A DNA stretch of 64,000 nucleotides, taken from positions 1,109,121 to 1,173,120 of the forward strand of contig SAXG01000005.1 in the NCBI GenBank assembly GCA_012932865.1. Reading direction: 5' to 3'. The stretch comes from Amylostereum areolatum (lineage: Eukaryota > Basidiomycota > Agaricomycetes > Russulales > Stereaceae). Positions within the stretch are counted from its first letter, which is position 1; every line of letters begins with the position of its first letter. Below the pieces are notes generated by a model. The model ran no database searches. It had not been told where the DNA came from and worked only from the letters and a program-made list of their open reading frames with translations. Below, piece by piece: positions 12,105-23,038 of the stretch. A program made the position numbers and the translations under genes.

Positions 12105-12580
12105 CTGCATCGCGCTTTCCGCATGAGCCCTCGCTTCCCGCAATGAATGGCTTGCAATCCATTTCCGCATACCCTGTCCCCCCCCTCGGACATATAGCCT
12201 TACGTCGTCTTCGCTTTGACACACGAATATCCTCGTTATTTCTCCCTCACTCGACTGTATCTCGTTTAGTTTCCGTCTCTCGTAGCTCTGCTGGCTTTGG
12301 GTTGTCAGATCATGTATAGTTGACTTACGTCTGTATGAATCAATCGGAATGTTCCTCATTTCACTTGCCTACCGTCTGATGAACTTGACGTCGCTTCTTC
12401 ACGATTCAGTCTCCTGTTTTCCGCACTTGAGTTAAAAAATTCCCAAGCGCTGTGCATCAATCTCGGCGGCGGAGGGGACAGAAGACCACGGCGGCAGAAA
12501 AATCAGCGAGTCAACGCATGTATTCATGGCCCTGACAATTTATTCCCTGCCCCTATCGTATGTTTCTTTTTCGGAATGTT
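12105..12580. other. Convergent 3' region, AT-hook gene / BNA4
   Basis: 476 bp between two convergent stop codons, T-rich around 12190-12430 on the plus strand. It probably holds both 3' UTRs. No further gene is seen. Confidence 0.5.
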
Positions 12581-14472
12581 CTACGCAAGCCTTCTCGCAC
12601 GATGCAGGACCAACATCCACGTCAGTCCGACGCTGGCCACCCCTACCGCTGCAGAACCCAAAAAGCCTAGATTCGATATTACCTGTGATTGCTGGGCCGC
12701 CTTTCTCTTCACCGTCGCGTAGCTGATATCCGGACGGAACGTGACCATCGTGTACAGAGGGAGCCAACCACTGGGATGGGTCGAAGGGAAGGGGACACGC
12801 GCCAGAAGGGGGCCTAGGCTTGCCAAAGTGACTGGCTGGCGTGCGCTAAGGGAGAACAGGACTCTGTCTACGAACCTCCGAAGGAGATAAGCCGGGGTCG
12901 TGACAGAGTGACGCATCTCCTCGCTGTGAACGAATTCCCTGCGTAAATGGTCTGGAAAAATCGGTCTGTGGTTAAATGGGACGCACTAGTTGTCCATCGC
13001 GAGGTCAGAGATGGCAACAAGATCTTCGTGTCTCGACTCAGAATATCGAGAAAGAGCTCGTTCAAGCCGCCCGTCAACCTCGTGAGAACCCTCGATGCGC
13101 CTCATTGGGTCGACACCAGCTTCCTGGAGAAGGACGGATAACACCCGAACATCTTCCAGACCACAGTTCAAGCCTTGTCCGTAAAACGGCACCATCGAAT
13201 GCGCAGCGTCCCCTAGGATGATAGCGCGATCCTTGTAGTGATATGGGTTGGCCTGTGACGAAGTCGATTGTCGGAATCCGGATGGGACATTTGGAGCAGT
13301 GCGGGCGTACTTTAATCGAAATCAAGGGACCGCGGGGATTGTGCTCAAAACATGCCAACAAGGTTTCCTCCCCGATCAGGCGTAAAGCGTCGGGGAAGTG
13401 TGTCGAGAACCACGCGAGAATGGCGTTTTTGCTGTCAAGGCGCTCAAAATCTGCTGTCGGAGCAAATAATGTGCAGGTGAAGGTCTTGTCCTGAATAATT
13501 TGTGAGCGCTCGGCGGTAATAAGGCGGCTAGAAATATACTCACCTTGTTCGGCAAGGCAATGAGCATAAAAGAATGCCGCGGCCAGATGTGAAGGTGATT
13601 CGGATCGAGCAGGAACGTGGGGTTACCCTCGGCATCACGTCCAGGCTGCATTTTAAGTTCGAGGTATTCGTGAGGAATATATTCCTGCTGGAAATCCATT
13701 CTGGCGAAGGCGCGCCCGTCAAGGATAATGTCACAACAAAACAGGCGTGTGCGGATAGCGAGAGACTTACCGAACTACCCTCATCATCTGACGTCGCACT
13801 ACGGAATAGCTTCCGTCGGCCCCAACGCAGAGGTCGAACGGCACCTGTTCATCTTGCCCGTTCTCGAAATTGGAGACCGACACAACGCGACGGTCAAAAT
13901 CGAGGGCTGTGACCTTGGCCCGGAAAAAGACACGAACACTGGGAGATACAGCCGCTTCATCCAGGAGACCTTCGTTAAGAAGGGAACGGTCTATGGAATT
14001 AATGCACTACAAGAAGGTCCGAACGCGCGGAAGAAGACCGAAATATAGTTTGGAGACGTCAAGAAGGGTGCGATAGTGGGAAAAAAATGTTCACCTGTCC
14101 ATCGCGGTCGTATGCTTGACTATGGAGATTCCCTTGTATGTCGTGGATCATCCGCCCGCGCATGGGAATGACTGTTTCTAAAAACCGGCTTGCAACAGCG
14201 GGATCTATAGCTTCTAGGGCGGCGATGCCGCGGGATGAAATCGCAAGGTTAATAGACCTCTGCTGCGCTGCTGCTTTGGAGGCGGGGAGTCGAGGGTCTG
14301 GGCGAATAAATATCAGTGCGTCACCACATACAATGTTGGGGCACGTACCTGGCCGCGCGTCATACACGTCGACCAGCCAGCCCATCTTGGCCAGCGACAT
14401 GGCGATTAAGCAGCCTACAGGACCGGCACCAATTACCACTACCTTGCGGGGAACACCCTCCGGTGAATCCAT
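12581..14472 (-). CDS. BNA4: Kynurenine 3-monooxygenase
   Basis: FAD- and NADPH-dependent hydroxylase converting kynurenine to 3-hydroxykynurenine; the family sits on the outer mitochondrial membrane. Start ATG 14472 leads straight into the dinucleotide-binding motif [15 protein letters not shown]. Further diagnostic stretches are [73 protein letters not shown], and the second FAD motif [19 protein letters not shown]. Near the C-terminus [15 protein letters not shown] is followed by a hydrophobic segment ([20 protein letters not shown]) and a short basic tail, fitting a membrane anchor. About seven GT-AG introns join in frame with no repair needed. It faces kynureninase head to head across 218 bp. 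Confidence 0.96.
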
Positions 14473-14690
14473 GGCTGGCGGCGTCGTGGAAACAATTCAG
14501 GACGAGAGACCGTGGGTGAGCGGAGGTGAGCGGCGGGAGCGGCGACGAACAATGGTCCGCCGCAGCGCGCGCCGCTGGATCCGAGCCGAATACAATGACC
14601 TTACGTCAGCGGCATGTCGGCGGCTCGGTCGCAGTGCAAAGAGGTCGTCCTCTCGCCTTGCACTGCTGATACAGAGGTTAACGTTTAACC
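14473..14690. promoter_or_regulatory. Bidirectional promoter between BNA4 and BNA5
   Basis: Only 218 bp separate the two start codons, so both genes must be transcribed from here. A perfect CRE/bZIP-type site TTACGTCA lies at 14601-14608. The neighbouring 14609-14632 segment has repeated CGG triplets in both orientations, the half-site type bound by Zn2Cys6 factors. No TATA box is evident. The motif match is direct; its use is inferred. Confidence 0.65.
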
Positions 14691-16636
14691 ATGACACAGA
14701 CCGTCGACTTGTTTGAAGCGCCTTTGCGCGACGAGTTTCTCTTCCCCACTAACAGTGACATAGGTGGCACACGTGTAGATGGTGAGAGATCGGGATCTCT
14801 CTCCACCTTCCGAGTGATTGGTGACTGATTCAAAATTATCGTACAATCTTCTTGCGTTCTTAGGCCCAGCGATATGTACATATCTTTGCGGGAATTCTCT
14901 CGGCCTTCTGCCCAAGCGTTCAGCGGCCCTAGTTCAAGAAGAATTTCGCGTCTGGGGCTCCAAGCACGTTACCCCCATTTCTTACCCCAGTGCCTAGTCT
15001 GTTAACCTTATGATTCCGATTTGTGTAGGGCCGTCGAGGGTCACTTCTCTCATCCGCATGGCCGGGACTGGATGTCTATCACCGACCACGTCAATCCTCT
15101 TCTGGCAGAGCTGCTGGGTACGTTTCGAAGTGACCTACCGATCTGCGGGACCCCCCTCACCGTAATGCCAACAGGTGCGAAGACCGAGGAGGTCGCATGC
15201 ATGGGCACTCTGACGGCTAACCTACATCTGATGATGAACACATTCTACAGACCGACTGCGGGAAGATACAAGATCTTATGTGAAGGGAAAGCATTTCCTT
15301 CCGATCAAGTACGTGCTTGGTCCCACGACTCTGCCAGGTCATCGGTCTGACCGAATTCCATTCAGTACGCCTTCGCTTCGCAGGCACGGTTGCACGGCTA
15401 CGACCCCAAAGATACTGTCATAGAATTATTCCCCCGTCCGGGGGAATATGCCCTGCGGGAGGAAGATATACTGGACGTTATCGCGGAGCTAGGCTCGTCC
15501 ATTGCCCTGGTGATCTTTAGTGGGGTACAATACTACACGGGGCAGTGGTTCCCGATGGAGTCTATCACAAAGGCAGCAAAAAATCAAGTAAGTGCGGCGC
15601 CGAGTTCGATAATCTTCATGGGTGGGAGCGCTCGCGAAGCGTTCCAGACAGCACATTACGCCCTCGGTACCCTGCGTCGTGTACCCTTCTCGAATTTCTG
15701 CTCCCTCGCCAATGACTGACATATGGCCGTGACAGGGTTGCGTCTGCGGGTGGGATCTCGCTCACGCTATTGGAAACGTACCCATGTCGCTTCACGACTG
15801 GGGTGTCGACTGGGCAGTCTGGTGCAGCTACAAATACCTCAATTCTGGGCCGGGAGGAATCGCCGGTCTTTTCGTCCATGAGAACTTGCACGATCAAGAA
15901 CCGCCGAAGTACGTGTGTTTCGCCCGCTGATTTCAGACGCGTCTCGCCCCATTTTCTCCACCGAACCGCTCTTGTGACGCCTTACGGTGCGCACGAGTCG
16001 GCATTTTCCCATTCATCGTGTCCGTATCTTTGTGTTCCAATTGGATGGTCCTGACCCCGGTTCAGATATGCAGGCTGGTGGGGGCATGATCCTGCCACGC
16101 GCTTCCAGATGCCCTCAACATTCTCGCCTATCCGCGGTGCTCAAGGGTTCCAGCAGTCTAATCCCTCCGTTCTTTGTGTGGCATCCTTGCTCGGCTCTTT
16201 GCAGCTTTTCAAGGAGGCAGGCATGATGAAAGCCTTGCGTGCACGCTCCATCAAGCTAACCGCTTACCTCGAGGGCGAGTTGGTCAAATCTACATACTAC
16301 ATTTCAAGCCATGAAGCTGGCATGCGCTACCCCGCGTCCGAAGCGACCCGGCCTAAGGAAGAAACCCTCAAACCCGCATTTACGATCATAACTCCCCATG
16401 ACCCTGGCCAGAGGGGTTCCCAGCTGTCACTGGCATTTTTCCCTCTGGGCGCCGGTGTGATGCCCAAGGTACACGAGGGACTGAAGAGGTACGGCGTTAT
16501 AGGAGACGAACGGCAGCCAGACGTTATACGGCTCGCGCCCATGGGACTCTACAATACATCTGCAGACTGTGACTTCGCCGTGCGTTATCTGGCGGAGGTT
16601 ATGAAAGCGATAGAAGGGGACGTGCCACGGTCATGA
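14691..16636 (+). CDS. BNA5: Kynureninase
   Basis: PLP-dependent hydrolase cleaving 3-hydroxykynurenine to 3-hydroxyanthranilate (and kynurenine to anthranilate) plus alanine. Start ATG 14691 ([19 protein letters not shown]). Conserved blocks in order: [89 protein letters not shown], the PLP lysine in [31 protein letters not shown] and [12 protein letters not shown]. It ends at TGA 16634-16636. Introns interrupt it repeatedly. The one before AVEGHF fits best with a GC donor (gcacgt) and an AG acceptor, which gives GSKAVEGHF without gain or loss. No frame repair is needed. The stop is 46 bp from the stop of the convergent formamidase gene. Confidence 0.96.
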
Positions 16637-16682
16637 GTAGAATAATTAATTGTACAGGGCGGTATGGAGCTCGAATGAATTT

Positions 16683-17605
16683 TTAGACACGGACATCGGC
16701 GGTAATGAAATTTCCTGTCAACTCAATGAAACGCTCCGCTCGTAGTACATCATTGTGTTCCTCCTTCAGATCGCCCCAATTTCGCATGACCATTCCCGAC
16801 GCCGCAGACTCGCTCCCGCCAAGCTCAACCAGATGATTATACATCGCCTCGCTTTGAAGAATATCGACCAACGTGTCTCCGGTCGAGTGGACGATGAGCC
16901 AACGGATGTGACCGCCGCTCTCTCGACGCTTGAAGGTGGTGACAGACTCCGCGGCGTAAGAGCTACGGTCGCCAAACGTGTCGGCGATGAACCACGCACG
17001 GTAAGCGGGGAAAGTGCGTAACAGCAGATCGATGTCGTAAATGCCTTCGGAAAATACGACGCCGCATACGGCTCGGATAAGGTTTGCAGGAGGAACGAGG
17101 CTGGGCCAAGATGACTCGAGGAGAATAGATGCAAGCATATGCGCGCTGCAGCTATGGCCCATGAGAAAAATCCTCGTGGGATCGTAAGGTGCGCCGGTCA
17201 GGCCAGGCGGTCCTGACCACGAGACTATGGTGACAAGGAATTGAAGGATGTCTTCTGCGTGGCCGGGGTGTTCCAAAGGCATCTCGGGCTTTGTTAAACG
17301 GTAATTAGGCACGGCGACAGGACAGCCAGTGCGGAAGGCCAAGCGACGGGCAAGGTGGTTGTGATCGCCCTTATCCTCACTACTCAGGTGCGTTGAGTTC
17401 AAGATATGTGACGGGACCAGTTGAAATGACACGACACTCACGATCTCCAGGCGCCTCCGTGAACAAAACATATCAAAGGGCGCATCGATTGTCGGGCCTG
17501 TTCCGCATGGCTTAGATGCGGAACATACAAGTCGAATTCGCGGAAAATATCGCGAGGACCAGGCTCAGTGGCGCTCACGTAAGGGATGTCCAAGAATTCG
17601 TCCAT
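16683..17605 (-). CDS. BNA7: Kynurenine formamidase (alpha/beta hydrolase)
   Basis: Hydrolyses N-formylkynurenine to kynurenine and formate, the step before BNA4. Two exons: 17605-17442 and 17379-16683, with a 62-bp GT-AG intron that splits a serine codon. Exon 1 starts MDEFLDIPYVSATEPGPRD and contains the oxyanion motif FVHGGAWRS. Exon 2 begins EDKGDHNHLARRLAFRTG and has YRLTKPEMPLEHPGHAEDIL, the nucleophile elbow FLMGHSCSAHM, an acid candidate in VHSTGDTLVD and a histidine in KEEHNDVL. The length, about 286 residues, is normal for the fungal enzyme. Identification rests on the HGGxW plus GHSCSAH combination and on sitting beside two other kynurenine-pathway genes. A general esterase of the same fold is the alternative, less likely here. 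Confidence 0.9.
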
Positions 17606-18910
17606 GGCCGGGGATCGTGCGACTGGAAGTTGTGGAACGCGTTGGACGGATCTTTGAGCGATATGAGAAGAGGGGCTCCAACTTGACTGCAGGAATCTCT
17701 GGGAGAATGAGACACAGTGGGATGGAATGGGTGGGCTCCCGGTGTCTACAATGCGCGCTCGGGGAGGGAAGGAGTCGACGCGCCGGCTGCCAGACGTGAT
17801 CTTCGATTGGGGTTAGGACCATGACATTACCAGAGTTCTAGGGGGCAGAACGTACTGATGGCAAGGAAGTTTTTTTTCGTGACCTATGACTTCCACACCA
17901 GATGCCACTGGCTGAAAGGTAGGGCGAGGTTGTTGACTCATTCCCCAGACCGCCGCGACCACTTGTAAGTCGCCGCTGGAAGTTACGTAATATATTGCGG
18001 GCCAAGTTATCGGCTTCTGGCCTCCATTGTCGTCAATGCTAAGCAGCCGCCCGTACGACTTTTTTTGTGTCTCCTCGGTTGTTGAACAGCCTTCTTTCGT
18101 ACGAGACTGAAACAGGAATAACACTGTAGTCGAGCTTTGATTCCTACCTGGCTGGCTGCCAGTGCGCGACGGCGGGACTTGGTTCGCAATTGTTGACCTC
18201 GATTATTGAGAGGTGCACTGTCGAGGATTCGAGCGTATACGGTTTAGCTTGGCATGGGAACTACGTTGGTCAGTGGATCTCCTCGTCAGGACGGCCATTC
18301 TTCTGCGTCATGTATGATGTGGCGGCGCATGGTCGCCCTCAGTGACTCTCACGGCCCCTCTAACTTGGTGAGTCCGAATTCTCCGCATAGCACTGAACCG
18401 ATATCGAAGCATTTCGGGGCTGCACCGGCTGGTTTCCTTGCAAGTGATAGTACGTATGAGGCGAACTCACTCAGACGTGGGGTCATGCGCCGGAGACGAC
18501 TTGGAGACGTCGTTGGGGACCATGTCAGGCTCGCTTCGGTGGAAGGAGCTCACGGAATGCGCCGTCGCAGTGGGCGACATGTTTTACACGTTTGCGCGTG
18601 TGAATGGAGGCAGTGTGTGGTGGAGAGGTTAGAGGCTAGAGCGGATGGCTGAGAGCGGGCGATGACGGTGATCTTTGAGGCTGTGGCGAGGCACAGTGCT
18701 CAGTGACGATGATGTCATAGGTTTGACTTGCTCTCAAATTCCGGGATATAAAGCCCGCAGCGGCGCCCACCTCCTTACCCGAACCTACCTCTCTCCCTCC
18801 CACCAACCCTCTTAGGTATGTTCCGTCTCCCCTCCTCTTTCTCTCGCTTTTCTTACAGAATTCTCCCTTCAGAACCAACCGTAACCAACTCCCCACCCAC
18901 ATCCACCGTC
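17606..18910. other. Divergent intergenic region, BNA7 / PMP3
   Basis: 1.3 kb without a supported gene. It contains the BNA7 promoter (left) and the PMP3 promoter with a TATA box (right). Pyrimidine-rich sequence and a possible 5'-UTR intron (ttaggtatgttccg at about 18811-18825) precede the PMP3 start. Open frames at 17813-18124 (minus) and 18254-18652 (plus) have no recognisable protein features. Confidence 0.5.
18747..18752 (+). promoter_or_regulatory. TATA box of PMP3
   Basis: TATAAA within gggatataaagcc, 159 bp upstream of the PMP3 ATG and ahead of a CT-rich leader. A canonical TATA box fits a small, highly expressed stress-responsive gene. Confidence 0.6.
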
Positions 18911-19434
18911 ATGCCCGCTACCGCTTCCGATATTTGCAAGGTGCGTTCTCCATTCCTCGCTTCCATCCAAGCATACTCACCAGTATCTTTAGATTATGTC
19001 CGTATACGTTCTCCTCTATGTTGTTTCTGTCTCATTGACGCATGTCATTCAGCTTTGCCATCGTCCTCCCTCCTCTCGGAGTGTTCTTGGAACGTGGCTG
19101 CGGTGCTGATTTCGTACGTCTTGGCCTCTTCTCGTGACCTTCCGCGCTCATCAAGCATACTCTTTCCAGCTTATCAACATCCTCCTTGTGCGTTTTCTTC
19201 TCGTGGCGCCACGGTCCAATTGCTGACATACTTTTCTGGTGTCTCTAGACCGTCTTGGGTTACATGTACGTGTTGTGTCTCCGTTTGTCACAGGCTTACT
19301 CTGATTGACGCTGCGTTTTCGTTGTTTAGCCCCGGAATCATCCACGGTTCGGTTCATATCAATTCGTGTTGGGTGCTTTTGCTGACCCAAAATTATAGCG
19401 CTCTACATCATCCTCAAATATTGAGCAACATCCA
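18911..19434 (+). CDS. PMP3: PMP3/RCI2 plasma-membrane proteolipid
   Basis: Small hydrophobic protein that modulates plasma-membrane potential and salt tolerance in yeast. The 57-residue product is cut into seven exons: 18911-18940, 18993-18997, 19053-19113, 19170-19187, 19249-19265, 19330-19346 and 19399-19434. Read together they give MPATASDICKII, FAIVLPPLGVFLERGCGADF, LINILL, TVLGYI, PGIIHA and LYIILKY, the two-transmembrane PMP3 fold with the family signature LPPLGVFLERGCG and PGIIHALYIIL. Exon 2 is only five nucleotides (ATTAT), and no longer in-frame alternative avoids a stop or frame error. Every junction has GT and AG. The protein identity is certain; the microexon boundaries are inferred from the frame. 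Confidence 0.94.
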
Positions 19435-19739
19435 GCTCGAGCTCATGATGCACGACCTCCACGCCAGGACGATAACATTATCATGACTTCTGATTCTAGT
19501 GTTTGTTTCGTCTAGCCTACAGTATTTCTACATCGCAGCTTGTACACGCACGTAATCCTAGGTGTTTTTCCAACCACCTGGCTTGTATGGTTGTAGCGTT
19601 ATACCCAGCGCCCACTTGATATTTATGAATGAATCCATATGCGTAGTAAGTACATTGGGTTCGTCAGCTAGATGCTACATGTCTACAAACTACAGCGATA
19701 TCAATATGAGTCAGAGGACAAAAGTGTCGCCTGTTGTTT
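19435..19739. other. Convergent 3' region, PMP3 / GCD6
   Basis: 305 bp between two convergent stop codons. Nothing else is seen. Confidence 0.5.
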
Positions 19740-22556
19740 CTAGTCTTCGTCCTCATCTTCTTCGTCTTCCTCCTCCTCATCGCTGTCGCCGTCGTCCTCC
19801 TCTTCATCCTCGTCATCGTCATCGCTCTCCTTGCTCGTTAAACTGGTGGATCATACGAGCACCAACCAGCCAACATTTTTGTATGTTCTCTCGGAACTCT
19901 TCCGCCTTCACACCCTCACCCTTCGCCTCTGGCTGTGCATGCCATCCGCGAATGTCATCCTCTTCGACGATGTCGTTTTGGTATAACGCAGCAAGGATTT
20001 GACCGAACAACGTAATGCGCTCCGATGACGCACAATGCATCTTTCACCGGCCGCTCAGCACACGAAGATGACAAAAAGGATGGAATTAAGAGGATCGTAC
20101 CTGCAGAATGGTGACCGTCTCGACGCCGTCGATGCCACCAATGAGGTTGATGAGTGCTCCCCATCGGTCGACCCACTGCTTTATCTCCGTACGCTGAAGG
20201 ACTGGTCCATTCGACGACAGGTATACGTTCGACGATGCTGGCGACGACGGCTTCCCGAACTCTCCTGAGCGGGACGTTGCTGGCCATGCGCAACGTCTTG
20301 AGTTCCACGGAGGCGTTCTCCAGCGAATGACCCTCCGCGAACGCCCGTTCCAGCGATTGGCGAACCTCGGACTGAAATTCGGATTCGGCAGCATGCTCTC
20401 CGGCGGAGACGGCAGCGGCGGCGAGAGTCGTCTGCAAGGAGGTTGTTGACGAGGACGGCGAAGCTCGGTTTAGCGTGAAATCGTCGTCGTCGTCAGATGA
20501 CTCCTCTTCTTCTGAAGACGTGACAGAACCTTCGTCGGATAGATCGAGTTCTGGGTGGTCGTCGCCTACAAGGAAGAGGTCAGGTCAAGGCCGGAAAACA
20601 TGTAGATATATACGCGCTTCACCTATTCGCATTAATCGTTGGTTATGGAAGTTTTCCACGGACGCCTCCTCCTCCTCGTCCATGTTACCTCCACCCAGGG
20701 CTCGTTTCCGTGGCCATACAAACGCAGTTTGAGTTTGGTCCAAGGTGTTCCGAGAGATAGTTTTGGCCTTCAACAACATGTCAGCGGACGAAGTAGACGA
20801 AGCCACCGAGTCAAATGAGCACCCACTTTCTTCAGCCTCGTCGAGTTCAGAATCTTCATCACTGTCGTCTTCGTCCGCTCCATCCTCCAGTGCCACAGCC
20901 TTCCTTTTTGAAACCCGTTCGAAAGGGAGTAGCCTGGATCCAGGTCCCAACTCGACTCCGTCGGCGACAAGTGATCCACGGCCTACTCGGGTTCCATTAC
21001 CTATACGAACACCGGATCCCACGATGCTGTACTCGATAACACAGTTGTCGCCCACGGCGACACCGTCGAACAGATACGAGTTGCGCACGACACTGTTGGT
21101 GCCGATGGAACAACCGGATCCAAGCGTGGACGCAATAATCTGTGCGCCGTCATGTATTCGCGAGGACGAGCCGATGAGCGTGTTGTTTCCGATTTTGCAC
21201 GTCCTGAATGTGCCCAGTCACCGAGTTAGGGAGAGGAGATTGCGATGTGGATGGAGTCCGCGGACGGCTGACCTTGATAAAACGACTGAATTGTCCTTGG
21301 CAATGTATTGGTTGCCACGGAGGAGTTCATATTCTTGGCCGCTGGGGTGATAGTCATCTGGCACCAGCGGGAAGGTCCAGCGCGAAAGGATATCTTTGCT
21401 AGGGTCACATTACGCATCATCAGGCCTTCTCCTAAGCTCAGCCGGCGCAAGAAAAACACACCTGATTGCATCGTAGCTCCTCGTATCTTGAACCCGCGCC
21501 GCATAACCCTCCCTCGCGACATAGCAGTGTATATTCTTCATGAGCAAATCTGATGTGAGCACGCCGTGTACGAAATCGCGGCGAATGTCGGCATAATCAA
21601 AGTTGTCTTGAAAGAGGGATGGGACCTGCAGGAAAGAGCAATGGCACAGTGGATCAGCGTCCGTCTGAGCGAGTTCAAGGAGCGCAATTACCTCGACGGA
21701 GCAGACGTCGATGGAGCAGTCTATGAGATCGTACCGAATTTCGACGTTTGAATGCGATTCGATGATTTCACGCGGGATGCGGGCGATGGATTTGGGTGGG
21801 TATCCCGTCACAGGTTCGTAGTGTAGACACTCCGCCGTATCCGAATCTATTACATAGACCGCAGAGTCGCCTCTCGATCTGTCCACGTCCAGGGTGACCC
21901 CATCAGCGCGCTCATCGTAGGTTGAGAGAAACTGCAAACGCACTTCGTCCGATGGCGCACGCCGCTCTCCTTCACGACCATCGTCATGATCACATCTTTG
22001 TTGGTACGTCGGCGGGCTTTGTGTGCTTCCACGGCCTCGTCGATGCGAATGCTGCTCACCAAGTCACCTGAAACGAGGATGAAGTCGCTGGTGATGATGC
22101 CGTGCGTGTAGATATCGCGCATCGCATCTCCCGGAGAGAACGTTTGCTTCGCGGTGAGGATGGGGACAATCTTGAGACCTGACGCGGGATGTGACCATTT
22201 GGAGTTCCTGCGCCGAAGGACGGTCAGAGAGGCGACAGAAACTCGGTGGGGACGCACTCAATCGCAGCCTTGATTTGATCGGCATGTGAACGACAAATCA
22301 CGAACACCTCTTGCACACCGGCCAGAGCCAGGCTCTCCAGGGTCCAATCCAGCAGGGGCGCGTTGCATATAGGCAAAAGACACTGTTCGATCGGTCAGAA
22401 CTACGTTCGCAGGACGTTCAAGGATGGTACCCTGGGTTTGTCGGTTGTAAGCGGTTTGAAGCGTTTGTTGAAGCTGTCCGCCAAGATGACTGCCTGAAGG
22501 ATTTCATCTTCTTCATTGACAAGTTTCTCCTTCCCGCTGGACGGTTTGGGCGGCAT
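19740..22556 (-). CDS. GCD6: Translation initiation factor eIF2B epsilon subunit
   Basis: Catalytic guanine-nucleotide exchange subunit for eIF2. Start ATG 22556 (MPPKPSSGKEKLVNEEDEIL). The nucleotidyltransferase-like domain follows (QAVILADSFNKRFKPLTTDK, LPICNAPLLDWTLESLALAG, FVICRSHADQIKAAIE), then a long middle (FILVSGDLVS, DFVHGVLTSDLLMKNIHCYV), left-handed beta-helix hexapeptides (GNNTLIGSSSRIHDGAQI, VGDNCVIEYSIVGSGVRIG), an acidic linker and the C-terminal W2/HEAT exchange domain (RWGALINLIGGIDGVET, LFGQILAALYQNDIVEEDDI). About nine introns. Two frame breaks, near 20230 and 19841, each repaired by removing one base. The second repair replaces a premature stop with a 30-residue run of Asp/Glu ending at TAG 19740-19742, the acidic C-terminus expected for this subunit. 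Confidence 0.93.
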
Positions 22557-23038
22557 TTCGATGAAATCGAGAAGGGAAGGGTAAGGTAAGGGATACTTTT
22601 CGGAACACACTTCGGGCCAACGCCATCGCGGAGGTGACTCGTTCACACGTGACCGAAGGCAAGTGTCAGGCTGTGATCTCTACTGTCAAACGAAGGTAGT
22701 ATTGTTGCAAAGCTCGCACGGCGGACGACATCATTGCAAGAGAACGCGTATGCACATTCGGCGACGATCCAACCAAATGAGAGAAACGGGTATAGTGGTG
22801 GCGGTGGGATCGGTATTAAGGAAAATGCAAGGGACGGATCAGGCTAGTCGTAAAGAGTAGGTCATGAGTTGAGATGCAAACAACCCCCGAATCCGCGTAA
22901 AGTAGAGAAACGTGAAGAGAGGGACGGATAGCCAGAAGGTATAAGATGAGCGAAAAATGAATGCGTAGACGACCAGGGGATAACAAATGAGAACTCGTAA
23001 CAATCGTTGGACATCGAGAAAACCGAGTGCGCAAAAAT
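22557..23038. other. Intergenic, GCD6 promoter side
   Basis: 482 bp upstream of GCD6 and downstream of the Ala/Glu-rich gene, both on the minus strand. No gene and no obvious core promoter element are seen. Confidence 0.45.
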
